The notes under the pieces: model-generated | What the model was told of the DNA's origin: nothing | The model's database searches: none | Seen by the model: only the letters and a program-made list of their open reading frames with translations | Shown: positions 37,915 through 45,389 of the stretch, piece after piece | Layout of the letters: each line of letters opens with the position of its first letter | Numbering within the stretch: the first letter of the stretch is position 1 | Translations under genes and position numbers: made by a program | Assembly (NCBI GenBank): GCA_001487125.1 | Contig: LN913012.1 | Location: 248,001-312,000 of the forward strand | DNA length: 64,000 nt | From: Gabonibacter massiliensis | Lineage (GTDB): Bacteria > Bacteroidota > Bacteroidia > Bacteroidales > Marinifilaceae | Direction of reading: 5' to 3'

Positions 37915-37945
37915 TTGTATATTCAAATATATGTTTATATATTTG
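37915..37945 (+). promoter_or_regulatory. Promoter with overlapping operator upstream of arsR-type gene
   Basis: -33 TTG (37915-37917) and -7 TATATTTG (37938-37945) at 20-base spacing. An inverted repeat CAAATATA (37924-37931) / TATATTTG (37938-37945) around the 6-base spacer TGTTTA covers the -7 element, as expected for a repressor operator. The 16-base core TATGTTTATATATTTG recurs before the thioredoxin gene. Confidence 0.7.
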
Positions 37946-37970
37946 TATTACTAAATGAAAGAATATACAG

Positions 37971-38264
37971 ATGGAACATTGTTTAACGAGGGAAGAATTA
38001 GAGAAGATGGCTTATGTATTGAAAGCTGTCGCTCATCCGAATCGATTGAATATCATATGCCTGCTTTCGAGAAATGCCGAGTTGAGTGTTTCTGAAATTT
38101 GTGAAAAGATGGAGTGTAGTCAGGCATTGGTTTCGCATCATTTGACGGATATGCTGGCTAAAGGGATATTGTTAATTCGTCGGGAAGGACGGAATGCCTA
38201 CTATCGATTGGCAGATGACCGTATCACGAACGCCATGCGGTGTATGATGAAATGTTCGGAATAA
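37971..38264 (+). CDS. ArsR-family repressor, candidate persulfide sensor
   Basis: 97-residue winged-helix protein: KAVAHPNRLNIICLLS, SVSEICEKMECSQALVSHHL (recognition helix), GILLIRREGRNAYYRLAD (wing). Cys30 lies in the IICLL helix, where persulfide-sensing SqrR/BigR proteins have their first reactive Cys, and Cys91/Cys95 lie in the last helix near the second. Metal-sensor ELCVCDL is absent (ISCEKMEC-like Cys44/Cys49 flank helix 3). With the sulfur-enzyme genes downstream, a persulfide or thiol sensor is the best guess. Its promoter carries an inverted repeat that also occurs before trx. Confidence 0.82.
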   Translation: MEHCLTREELEKMAYVLKAVAHPNRLNIICLLSRNAELSVSEICEKMECSQALVSHHLTDMLAKGILLIRREGRNAYYRLADDRITNAMRCMMKCSE

Positions 38265-38280
38265 TTTTTACCTTATTATA

Positions 38281-38302
38281 TAAATGTATGTTTATATATT
38301 TG
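38281..38302 (+). promoter_or_regulatory. Second operator/promoter copy, before the thioredoxin gene
   Basis: Half-sites TAAATGTA and TATATTTG around the same spacer TGTTTA; 16 bases (TATGTTTATATATTTG) are identical to the site at 37930-37945. TATATTTG at 38295-38302 is the -7 element for the trx/fusion transcript, 28 bases before the trx ATG. Confidence 0.68.
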
Positions 38303-38330
38303 ATTTTATAAATTTAAATTAGATAAGATT

Positions 38331-38633
38331 ATGGAAAAGTTTAACGAGTTGATTCAAGGAGATAAATTGGTATTGGTTGATTTTTATGCGACCTGGTGCG
38401 GTCCTTGCAAAATGATGCATCCTGTTTTGGAGGATTTAAAAAAGCGCTTGGGCGACAAGATAACAATTGTAAAGGTGGATGTTGACGTTCCTGCCAATCG
38501 TCAGCCTGTTTATACTTATCATATACAATCGGTGCCGACACTAATGCTTTTTAAGCAAGGACGGGTACTATGGAATAATAGCGGTGTAGTTCCGGCCAAC
38601 CAGTTACAGCAGATTATCGAGAAGCACTTGTAA
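38331..38633 (+). CDS. Thioredoxin
   Basis: 100 residues with active site WCGPCK (Cys23, Cys26), VDFYATW, and the cis-Pro loop SVPTLMLFKQG. Normal small thioredoxin, no signal peptide, cytoplasmic. It lies 26 bases before the large sulfur-transfer fusion gene and behind a copy of the ArsR operator, so it probably reduces persulfides or disulfides formed by, or regenerates, the fusion enzyme. Confidence 0.95.
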   Translation: MEKFNELIQGDKLVLVDFYATWCGPCKMMHPVLEDLKKRLGDKITIVKVDVDVPANRQPVYTYHIQSVPTLMLFKQGRVLWNNSGVVPANQLQQIIEKHL

Positions 38634-38659
38634 GAAAATTATAAATAGGGAAGAGAGTT

Positions 38660-41092
38660 ATGAAATATATTATTATCGGGGGTGTTGCCGGTGGAGCGTC
38701 GACTGCGGCTCGGTTGCGTCGATTGGATGAAGAGGCGGAAATTATTCTATTGGAAAAGGGGGAATATATCTCCTATGCTAATTGTGGCTTGCCCTATTAC
38801 ATCGGGGATGTGATAGACGAGCGTTCGAAGTTATTCGTGCAAACACCTCGGAGTTTTGCTGCCCGTTTTCGGGTAGGTGTACGGGTGAAGTCGGAGGTTA
38901 CGGATGTCTTGCCGGATGCTAAGAAGGTGGTTGTAAAGGATATTGAAACAGGAAGAGAATATGAAGAGACTTATGATAAACTGGTTCTTTCTCCGGGAGC
39001 GGAGCCGGTTCTTCCTCCGTTGGATGGTATTCAGCATCCGGGTATATTTACCCTTCGTAACGTAGCCGACACGGACCGGATAAAAACGTTTATAGGGGAA
39101 CATCGCGTGAAACGGGCCTTGATTGTCGGGGCTGGCTTTATCGGTTTGGAAATGGCCGAGAATCTTAAGAGACAGGGGATCGAGGTGACTGTCGTAGAGA
39201 TGGCAAATCAGGTTATGACGCCTGTAGATTACGAAGTGGCTACGTTTGTTCATCAGGAGTTGAAGGATCAGGGAGTAAATTTGCGGTTGGAAGAGGCTGT
39301 GGTCTCTTTCGAGAAAGAGGGAGAAACTATTTTGGTCGCGTTGCGTAGCGGGGATAGATTAAAAACGGAGTTGGTTTTGCTTTCCATTGGTGTGCGTCCC
39401 GATCATCGGTTGGCCTCGATGGCGGGTTTGAGGGTTGGAGAGACCGGCGGGATATGGGTAAACGAGTATTTACAAACTTCTGATCCGGATATTTATGCTG
39501 TCGGAGATGCCATTGAGTTTCCGAATCCCGTTACTGGGCGTCCTTCGTTGTCTTTTTTAGCCGGTCCGACGAATAAACAGGGGAGGATATGCGCTGACAA
39601 TATGGTATACGGGAATCGGTATTCCTATAAAGGTGCTATTAATACGGCTATTGCCAAGGTGTTCGATATGACGGTCGGCAGTACCGGGGTTGCGGCTAAA
39701 TTGTTGGAGAAAAATAGTATTCCTTATCAGAATGTGATCATCCATGCTTCTTCCCATGCCGGGTATTATCCGGGAGCTATGCCCTTGATGATCAAAATTA
39801 ACTTCTCTCCGGAGGGAGGACGTTTGCTGGGAGGACAGGTAGTGGGATATGAGGGAGTGGATAAACGATTGGAGATGTTGGCTTCGGTCATACGTGGTGG
39901 AGGTAGCGTGTTCGATTTGGCGGAATTGGAGCAGGCTTATGCACCGCCGTTTTCTTCCGCTAAAGATCCGGTAAACATGGCTGGATTTGCGGCAGATAAT
40001 TTATGGAGCGGTAAGGTACAAACCATAGAGTGGCGTAACTTAAAAGAGGTCCGGAAAGGGGAGTTTATTTTGCTCGATGTTCGCACGCCGGATGAATATG
40101 TATTAGGAAGTATTCCCGGAGCTATAAATATTCCATTGGATCGTTTGAGGCAGGAGATCGATTCTATTACCCCCGATCGGCCGATTGTCGTTTTTTGTGC
40201 CGTCGGACTCAGGGGTTACATTGCCGCCCGGATTCTTTCACAAAGAGGTTTTCGGGTTATGAATTTGAACGGAGGTTTGAAAATCTACAGGATGGCTATA
40301 CAGGAACAAGGTAGTAGTGTTCGGGCGAAGCCAGAAACAAATACGGAAGAGAAAAAAGAAGCGAAAGAGCCTCAAACGGTATCGATTGATGCTTGCGGAT
40401 TGCAGTGTCCGGGGCCTGTGATGAAATTGAAGGGAGAAATTGAGCATCTCAAGGTTGGAGAGCGGATGAAGATAACCGCAACGGATAATGGTTTTTATCG
40501 GGATGTGGTTTCGTGGGCCAAGATGACCGGAAACCAGGTGGTAAGTTTGCAACGGGAAAAAGGTATTATTACGGCTGTTGTTGAGAAAGGCGATTCTTTC
40601 CGGCAGAAAGAGAGGTTGCTGGCTGATAATAAAACATTGATTGTTTTTAGTGACGATTTGGACAAGGCCATTGCATCGTTCGTCATTGCTAACGGAGCGG
40701 TATCGACGGGACGTAAAGTGACGATGTTCTTTACTTTTTGGGGATTGAACGTGATCAAAAAAGAGCATCCGGGAAGGACGGAAAAGGATTGGGTCGGAAA
40801 GTTGTTCGGTTGGATGCTTCCCTCGAATAGTAAGAAGCTGTCTTTGTCTAAAATGAATATGGGCGGTATGGGAAGTTGGATGATGAGAAGGATCATGAAG
40901 AGTAAAAAGATCGATTCTCTGGAGAGTTTAATTCAACAGGCCCGACAAAGTGGAGTGGAATTCATTGCTTGTCAGATGTCGATGGAGGTCATGGGAATAG
41001 GGCCGGAAGAGTTGTTGGAGGGAGTGAATGTGGGAGGTGTGGCGGCTTATTTAGAGAGGGCGGAGGAGGCGAACGTGAATTTATTCATTTAA
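38660..41092 (+). CDS. CoA-disulfide/persulfide reductase fused to rhodanese, TusA and DsrE domains
   Basis: 810 residues with four modules. First, an FAD/NAD pyridine nucleotide-disulfide reductase (residues 1-440) with IIGGVAGGASTAARLRRL and a single redox Cys42 in SYANCGLPYYIGD, the CoA-disulfide reductase type. Second, a rhodanese domain (about 455-560) with Cys513 in VFCAVGLRG. Third, a TusA/SirA domain (about 573-640) with Cys579/Cys583 in ACGLQCPGPVM. Fourth, a DsrE/F-like domain (about 655-810) with Cys771 in ACQMSMEVMG. Together they could receive, pass on and reduce sulfane sulfur (CoA persulfide or polysulfide). Co-transcribed with thioredoxin. Fusions of this layout occur in other anaerobes; the exact substrate is inferred. 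Confidence 0.9.
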   Translation: MKYIIIGGVAGGASTAARLRRLDEEAEIILLEKGEYISYANCGLPYYIGDVIDERSKLFVQTPRSFAARFRVGVRVKSEVTDVLPDAKKVVVKDIETGREYEETYDKLVLSPGAEPVLPPLDGIQHPGIFTLRNVADTDRIKTFIGEHRVKRALIVGAGFIGLEMAENLKRQGIEVTVVEMANQVMTPVDYEVATFVHQELKDQGVNLRLEEAVVSFEKEGETILVALRSGDRLKTELVLLSIGVRPDHRLASMAGLRVGETGGIWVNEYLQTSDPDIYAVGDAIEFPNPVTGRPSLSFLAGPTNKQGRICADNMVYGNRYSYKGAINTAIAKVFDMTVGSTGVAAKLLEKNSIPYQNVIIHASSHAGYYPGAMPLMIKINFSPEGGRLLGGQVVGYEGVDKRLEMLASVIRGGGSVFDLAELEQAYAPPFSSAKDPVNMAGFAADNLWSGKVQTIEWRNLKEVRKGEFILLDVRTPDEYVLGSIPGAINIPLDRLRQEIDSITPDRPIVVFCAVGLRGYIAARILSQRGFRVMNLNGGLKIYRMAIQEQGSSVRAKPETNTEEKKEAKEPQTVSIDACGLQCPGPVMKLKGEIEHLKVGERMKITATDNGFYRDVVSWAKMTGNQVVSLQREKGIITAVVEKGDSFRQKERLLADNKTLIVFSDDLDKAIASFVIANGAVSTGRKVTMFFTFWGLNVIKKEHPGRTEKDWVGKLFGWMLPSNSKKLSLSKMNMGGMGSWMMRRIMKSKKIDSLESLIQQARQSGVEFIACQMSMEVMGIGPEELLEGVNVGGVAAYLERAEEANVNLFI

Positions 41093-41098
41093 TGAGGG

Positions 41099-41135
41099 AA
41101 CAGGTCAAAACGATCTCGTCTTGACCTGTTTATTT
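41099..41135. terminator. Terminator between the sulfur fusion gene and the PfkB gene
   Basis: Perfect 10-base stem AACAGGTCAA / TTGACCTGTT with a 12-base loop, between convergent genes; weak T-tract. Confidence 0.7.
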
Positions 41136-41990
41136 GTTTAACTGATCGATCCAAGCTTTGGTCCCTTTATATTTACAAGAGAGACTGGCTATTTCGGAGG
41201 CTTGTTTTAAAGCTTTTAAAAAGTTGAAATGCTCTATATAGTAATGACAAAAGGCTCCATGGAAAATATCTCCTGCACCCAAGGTATCGACAACGGGAAA
41301 GTCGGGAACGGTAATCTCTGTTTGCAGATCGTTCTCGAAAGCCAGAACGGAGTTTGCTCCACGTGTAAAAGCTACTTTTTGGGGGCCAGTATGAAACAAA
41401 TAAGCCTTTTTTTCCAAATAGTTATCTGCAACGGAAGGAATACGAAACGTATCGGAACAGATGATGACGTTGATCCATGGTAATAATTTTTCCATTCCTT
41501 TTTTCCAGCTTCCCCCGTCTAAAATGGTAGGAATTTTTTGCTGATAAGCTATTTTGGAAAAATGTATGGCCGATTCTAAATAATGTCCGTCAGTCAACAA
41601 GATACGGGTATCGGGAGGGATATCTCCGGGTAGTTGTTCCGGCTGTAAAGAACGCGGACCGGAATTGGTTAATACGGCACGTTCTCCGTCAGGAGTGATT
41701 TGTATGGAGGATACGGGGAGTGTCTGGGAAGAATCTTTAAAACCATCGATACAAGAGATGTGGAAATCTTTTAGTTCTTTATGAATAATAGTTGAAAGAG
41801 AAGAAGGGCCTATTCCACTAATCAAGAGACTTTTGTTTCCTAATGCCGAAAATGTGACGGCGGCATTATAGGCTGGTCCGCCGCCGGATAATACAATCTC
41901 TTTTGCGTTTATCTTTTCGTTAGCATATACGGTTCTTTCAACGTAATAAATCAGATCTATGGTTGATAAGCCTATAAATAATCCGTTCAT
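41130..41990 (-). CDS. PfkB-family sugar/nucleoside kinase
   Basis: 286 residues from ATG 41990; the longer upstream frame is rejected because a -7 element (42016-42023) lies inside it. PfkB motifs: GLSTIDLIYYVE, SGGGPAYNAAVTFSALG (substrate GG), and DTLGAGDIFHGAF (catalytic Asp and anion hole). It phosphorylates a sugar or nucleoside; the substrate cannot be told. Monocistronic, convergent with the sulfur fusion gene. Confidence 0.88.
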   Translation of the reverse strand: MNGLFIGLSTIDLIYYVERTVYANEKINAKEIVLSGGGPAYNAAVTFSALGNKSLLISGIGPSSLSTIIHKELKDFHISCIDGFKDSSQTLPVSSIQITPDGERAVLTNSGPRSLQPEQLPGDIPPDTRILLTDGHYLESAIHFSKIAYQQKIPTILDGGSWKKGMEKLLPWINVIICSDTFRIPSVADNYLEKKAYLFHTGPQKVAFTRGANSVLAFENDLQTEITVPDFPVVDTLGAGDIFHGAFCHYYIEHFNFLKALKQASEIASLSCKYKGTKAWIDQLNK

Positions 41991-42015
41991 GAAGTAATTT
42001 TTGTTTTTATATATC

Positions 42016-42023
42016 CAAAGGTA
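42016..42023 (-). promoter_or_regulatory. -7 element of the PfkB gene
   Basis: TACCTTTG on the minus strand, exact TAnnTTTG, 26 bases before ATG 41990; fixes the start. Confidence 0.55.
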
Positions 42024-42229
42024 GTGAAAGTTTTGGTTGGAGAATATATTAAAAGAGAAAACCATAACGGAACCGACTGCTATGGTTAACACGGAATATT
42101 CCGGAGGTCGATGGGAGATGAATTTGGTGTTTGATCTTTTAGTGGAAGCGGAATGGAATGAATACCGGGAGTCACCGCTCATTAGTAGATTTGTTTTCTA
42201 TTCGTATCGACAGGAAAACGAGGGATAAA

Positions 42230-42745
42230 TTACCATACCCGTCCGGATTTTTTCCAACCTTTTTTGTAATAAGGGTCACTCAGGTGACTGATGATGACTC
42301 CTTTGGATACGCTGGCATGGGCAAAATAACCGTTTTTTAGGAAGATACCCATATGTGTCAGTCTTTTTTTCTTTTTCTTCGAAAGGGTAAAGAAAAGCAG
42401 ATCTCCGGATTTTAGTTTGTGTTTTCCGATACGCCTACAGTCTTTTTGGAAAATATGCGCAACGGTCCTTTCTAATTTTTTGTGATATACATTTTTATAA
42501 ACGGCCCCGACAAAACCGGAACAATCAACTCCGGTCCGAGTAGTTCCCCCGTATCGATAAGGTACTCTTAACCAGGTGGTAACCTCTTCGAGTAGAGGTA
42601 GGTCATCTTTCCGATTCACGGTGAATCCGAGTTTCCGGGACAGTTGTGCCGTTTGTTGCTTATTGAAGGCTAATTGCCGGTTTGTACCGCAAGAAGAAAA
42701 AGTGGCCCATATGAATAGAAATCCAATAAATAGTATGTATCTCAT
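42230..42745 (-). CDS. NlpC/P60-family lipoprotein (cell-wall peptidase)
   Basis: 171 residues. Lipobox FSSCGT with Cys19. NlpC/P60 catalytic region: Cys75 in GVDCSGFVGAVY, His in RLTHMGIFLKNG, and a second polar residue in YFAHASVSKG. Such endopeptidases cut the peptide stems of peptidoglycan (D-Glu-mDAP) and are anchored to the outer membrane. Divergent from the following dehydrogenase with its own -7 element. Confidence 0.9.
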   Translation of the reverse strand: MRYILFIGFLFIWATFSSCGTNRQLAFNKQQTAQLSRKLGFTVNRKDDLPLLEEVTTWLRVPYRYGGTTRTGVDCSGFVGAVYKNVYHKKLERTVAHIFQKDCRRIGKHKLKSGDLLFFTLSKKKKKRLTHMGIFLKNGYFAHASVSKGVIISHLSDPYYKKGWKKSGRVW

Positions 42746-42766
42746 GATTTGATCGCAGCTTTAGGA

Positions 42767-42774
42767 CAAATGTA
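42767..42774 (-). promoter_or_regulatory. -7 element of the NlpC/P60 gene
   Basis: TACATTTG on the minus strand, 22 bases before the ATG at 42745. Confidence 0.55.
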
Positions 42775-42820
42775 ATAAATTTCATTCTTAAAAACGATCC
42801 TCTTTCAGCAAGGATTTTTG

Positions 42821-42828
42821 TAATTTTG
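42821..42828 (+). promoter_or_regulatory. -7 element of the dehydrogenase gene
   Basis: TAATTTTG on the plus strand, 20 bases before the ATG at 42848; divergent with the NlpC promoter. Confidence 0.5.
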
Positions 42829-42847
42829 CCTTGTTAATGTAAAAAGT

Positions 42848-43747
42848 ATGTTTGAGAAGATCGTGATAGTAGATTCTACCGGATTGAGACCCTGGGCTAT
42901 ACAGGGTTTGAGAAAGTTTGCCCGTCAGGTCGATGTATACGGGGATATACCGGAGAATAATAAGGTTCTCGTAAAGCGTATTGCTGATGCCGAGGGGGTA
43001 TTGGTATCCTACAATACCCGGATTGACAGGGAGGTGATAGAAGCATGTCCTTCTATTCGATATATAGGGATGTGTTGTACTTTATATAGTGAACAGAGTG
43101 CGAATGTCGATGTGGTGGCGGCCCGGGAGCATGGAATTATGGTGACCGGAATTTGCGATTATGGGGATGAAGGGGTTGTCGAATACGTGATTAGCGAATT
43201 GGTTCGGCTGTTGCATGGTTTCGGAAAACAACGGTGGAGAGACGAGGCTTACGAGCTGACCGGGTTGAAAGTCGGGATAATTGGTTTGGGACGAACGGGA
43301 AGTATGATTGCCAAAGGATTGAAGTTTTTAGGAGCGGAGGTGTATTACAATAATCGTCGTCGTAAACAGGAGGCAGAACGGGAAGGGATAATGTATTTGC
43401 CATTGAACGAGTTGTTGCGACAGGTGGATATTTTGGGGACTTGTTTGCCGAGAAATACTTTTGTTTTGGGAAGAGATGAGTTTGCTGCTCTTGGAGAAGG
43501 AAAGATATTTTTTAATACATCGGTGGGCCCCACTTTCGATGGAGAGGCTCTGGTCGAGTGGTTGGCAGGGACAGGTAATTTTTACGTGTGCGATCAAGTA
43601 GGAATGGGAAATTTAAAAAATTCTCTATTGCCTTTGGAAAATGTATTATTTACCGATCGGGTTTCCGGACACTCTGCTCAATGCATGGAACGGCTTTCCC
43701 GGAAAGTGTTGGAGAATTGTTGTCGTTACATGGAAATCGACGAGTAG
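42848..43747 (+). CDS. D-2-hydroxyacid dehydrogenase-family protein with altered catalytic motif
   Basis: 299 residues. NAD-binding motif VGIIGLGRTGSMIAKGLKFL, followed by YYNNRRRK (basic after strand 2, so NADP is possible). The usual catalytic Arg motif (NxxRG) reads FFNTSVGPTFD, without Arg; the late His is kept in VSGHSAQCMERL. Either the Arg is supplied elsewhere or activity is altered. No substrate can be named. The AcpH-like gene begins immediately after its stop codon. Confidence 0.78.
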   Translation: MFEKIVIVDSTGLRPWAIQGLRKFARQVDVYGDIPENNKVLVKRIADAEGVLVSYNTRIDREVIEACPSIRYIGMCCTLYSEQSANVDVVAAREHGIMVTGICDYGDEGVVEYVISELVRLLHGFGKQRWRDEAYELTGLKVGIIGLGRTGSMIAKGLKFLGAEVYYNNRRRKQEAEREGIMYLPLNELLRQVDILGTCLPRNTFVLGRDEFAALGEGKIFFNTSVGPTFDGEALVEWLAGTGNFYVCDQVGMGNLKNSLLPLENVLFTDRVSGHSAQCMERLSRKVLENCCRYMEIDE

Positions 43748-44326
43748 ATGAATTATTTGGCCCATATACTTTTTTCCGGGGAAGATGAAGACATTCAGCT
43801 TGGAAATTTTATCGGAGATGCGGTGAAAGGAAGTTACGATCACTATCCGGAACGTATACGCGAAGGTATCGCCTTGCATCGTAGAATGGATCAATACGCG
43901 GATGGGCATCCTGCGGTTCGGGAAGCAGTTTTATTATTGAGACCTGATTTCGGACGTTATTCCGGAGTGTTGACGGATATCTTTTTTGACCATTTCTTGG
44001 CTGTTAATTTTGAGAGATATACCTCTAAGTCTCTGCAACGTTTTGCATGGGGATTTTATTGGAATTTAATAAGGCATTACGCGATACTTCCTCCCCGGAT
44101 AAAAGGATTCTTATGGCATTTTGTAATCACGAATCGATTGTGTCGTTACGGGTCTTTAAACGGAATACGGGAATCGTTGTCTATTATGACAAAATACAGA
44201 AACTTCGTTGTGGATCCGGATAAAGCCGTTATTTTTGTAAAGGATCGGTATACGGTATTCAATGATTCGGCTGTTACTTTTTTTGATAGTTATAAGGATT
44301 GTATATTAAACAATGCGACAAGATAA
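43748..44326 (+). CDS. ACP phosphodiesterase-family protein (AcpH/DUF479)
   Basis: 192 residues. Family N-terminus MNYLAHILFSGEDEDIQLGN followed by FIGDAVKG, EGIALHRRMDQYADGHP and GVLTDIFFDHFLA: His/Asp-rich HD-like metal site as in E. coli AcpH, which removes phosphopantetheine from acyl carrier protein. Its ATG abuts the preceding TAG, so translation is coupled to the dehydrogenase. The role in this organism is inferred. Confidence 0.85.
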   Translation: MNYLAHILFSGEDEDIQLGNFIGDAVKGSYDHYPERIREGIALHRRMDQYADGHPAVREAVLLLRPDFGRYSGVLTDIFFDHFLAVNFERYTSKSLQRFAWGFYWNLIRHYAILPPRIKGFLWHFVITNRLCRYGSLNGIRESLSIMTKYRNFVVDPDKAVIFVKDRYTVFNDSAVTFFDSYKDCILNNATR

Positions 44327-44333
44327 TCTTATT

Positions 44334-44364
44334 TTGTTGTTTTAAATAAAGGTTTATATATTTG
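44334..44364 (+). promoter_or_regulatory. Promoter of mscS
   Basis: TATATTTG (44357-44364) with TTG (44334-44336) at a 20-base spacer; 39 bases before the ATG at 44403. Confidence 0.65.
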
Positions 44365-44402
44365 TGAAATATTGAAAAGTTTAATGAAGTAAAAATTAAA
44401 TT

Positions 44403-45248
44403 ATGAATGAGTTTTTGGGTTCGACATCAGCTATGTCATGGGATGTTTTTTTAACTAAAGTGATTGATTTGGGAGTGTCCTTAGGATCAAAGTTATTGAT
44501 TGCATTGGTCGTTTTTCTTGTAGGACGTTGGATTGTAAAAAAATTGAATCGATTACTGGTTACTATTCTAGAGAAAAGAAAGGTAGAAGCTTCTTTATCT
44601 TCTTTTGTGAAAAGTTTGGTAAGTATCACGTTAAATTTATTGTTGATCATTATCGTGATCGGGGTGTTGGGAATAGAAACCAGTTCATTCATAGCCTTGT
44701 TTGCATCTGCCGGTGTCGCTATCGGTATGGCATTGAGCGGTACATTGCAAAATTTTGCGGGCGGAGTAATGATTTTGTTATTTAAACCTTTTAAGGTAGG
44801 AGATTTTATCGAAGCTCAGGGACAAAGCGGTACGGTAAAGGAGATTCAGATATTCAATACCATTGTAACGACTGCAGATAATAAGATCATTATTATTCCC
44901 AACGGGGGACTTTCTACCGGTATCATGAAAAACTATTCTAAAGAGGAGACCCGGCGTGTGGATTGGCAGTTCGGTATTGCATACGGGGATAATTACGACA
45001 AGGCCAAAGAGGTTATAGGCAGATTGTTGGATGAGGACTCTCGGGTATTGAAGACCCCTGCTTATTTTATAGCTCTTACCTCTTTGGGTGACAGTTCCGT
45101 CAATATCGTTGTACGGGCGTGGGTAAATGCCGCCGATTATTGGGGGGTATTTTTTGATATGAATGAGAAAGTTTATAAAACGTTCGCTCGGGAGAACCTG
45201 AATATTCCGTTCCCGCAGATGGATGTTCACGTGCATGGAACGAAATAA
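44403..45248 (+). CDS. mscS: Small-conductance mechanosensitive channel
   Basis: 281 residues, same length class as E. coli MscS. Three membrane helices: LGSKLLIALVVFLVGRWIV, LVSITLNLLLIIIVIGVLG, and the pore helix SFIALFASAGVAIGMALSGT (Gly/Ala pattern). Then the beta domain starts with LQNFAGGVMILLFKPFKVGD and continues to FPQMDVHVHG at the end. It opens on membrane tension to release solutes during osmotic downshock. Own promoter and terminator. Confidence 0.95.
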   Translation: MNEFLGSTSAMSWDVFLTKVIDLGVSLGSKLLIALVVFLVGRWIVKKLNRLLVTILEKRKVEASLSSFVKSLVSITLNLLLIIIVIGVLGIETSSFIALFASAGVAIGMALSGTLQNFAGGVMILLFKPFKVGDFIEAQGQSGTVKEIQIFNTIVTTADNKIIIIPNGGLSTGIMKNYSKEETRRVDWQFGIAYGDNYDKAKEVIGRLLDEDSRVLKTPAYFIALTSLGDSSVNIVVRAWVNAADYWGVFFDMNEKVYKTFARENLNIPFPQMDVHVHGTK

Positions 45249-45292
45249 AACGACTTGCAGGTTGAGAGGTTATTAATTTACAATTTATAATC

Positions 45293-45325
45293 AAAAAGCC
45301 ATTCGTTTTGACGAATGGCTTTTTT
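45293..45325 (+). terminator. Terminator after mscS
   Basis: Perfect 14-base stem AAAAAGCCATTCGT / ACGAATGGCTTTTT with a 4-base loop. Confidence 0.92.
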
Positions 45326-45361
45326 GTGAGGCAATAGATCGTGTTTTTTCTTTAGATCGTC

Positions 45362-45369
45362 TATCTTTG
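45362..45369 (+). promoter_or_regulatory. -7 element of the radical SAM gene
   Basis: TATCTTTG, 21 bases before the ATG at 45390. Confidence 0.55.
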
Positions 45370-45389
45370 TGAAAGAATAAAACAGGATT

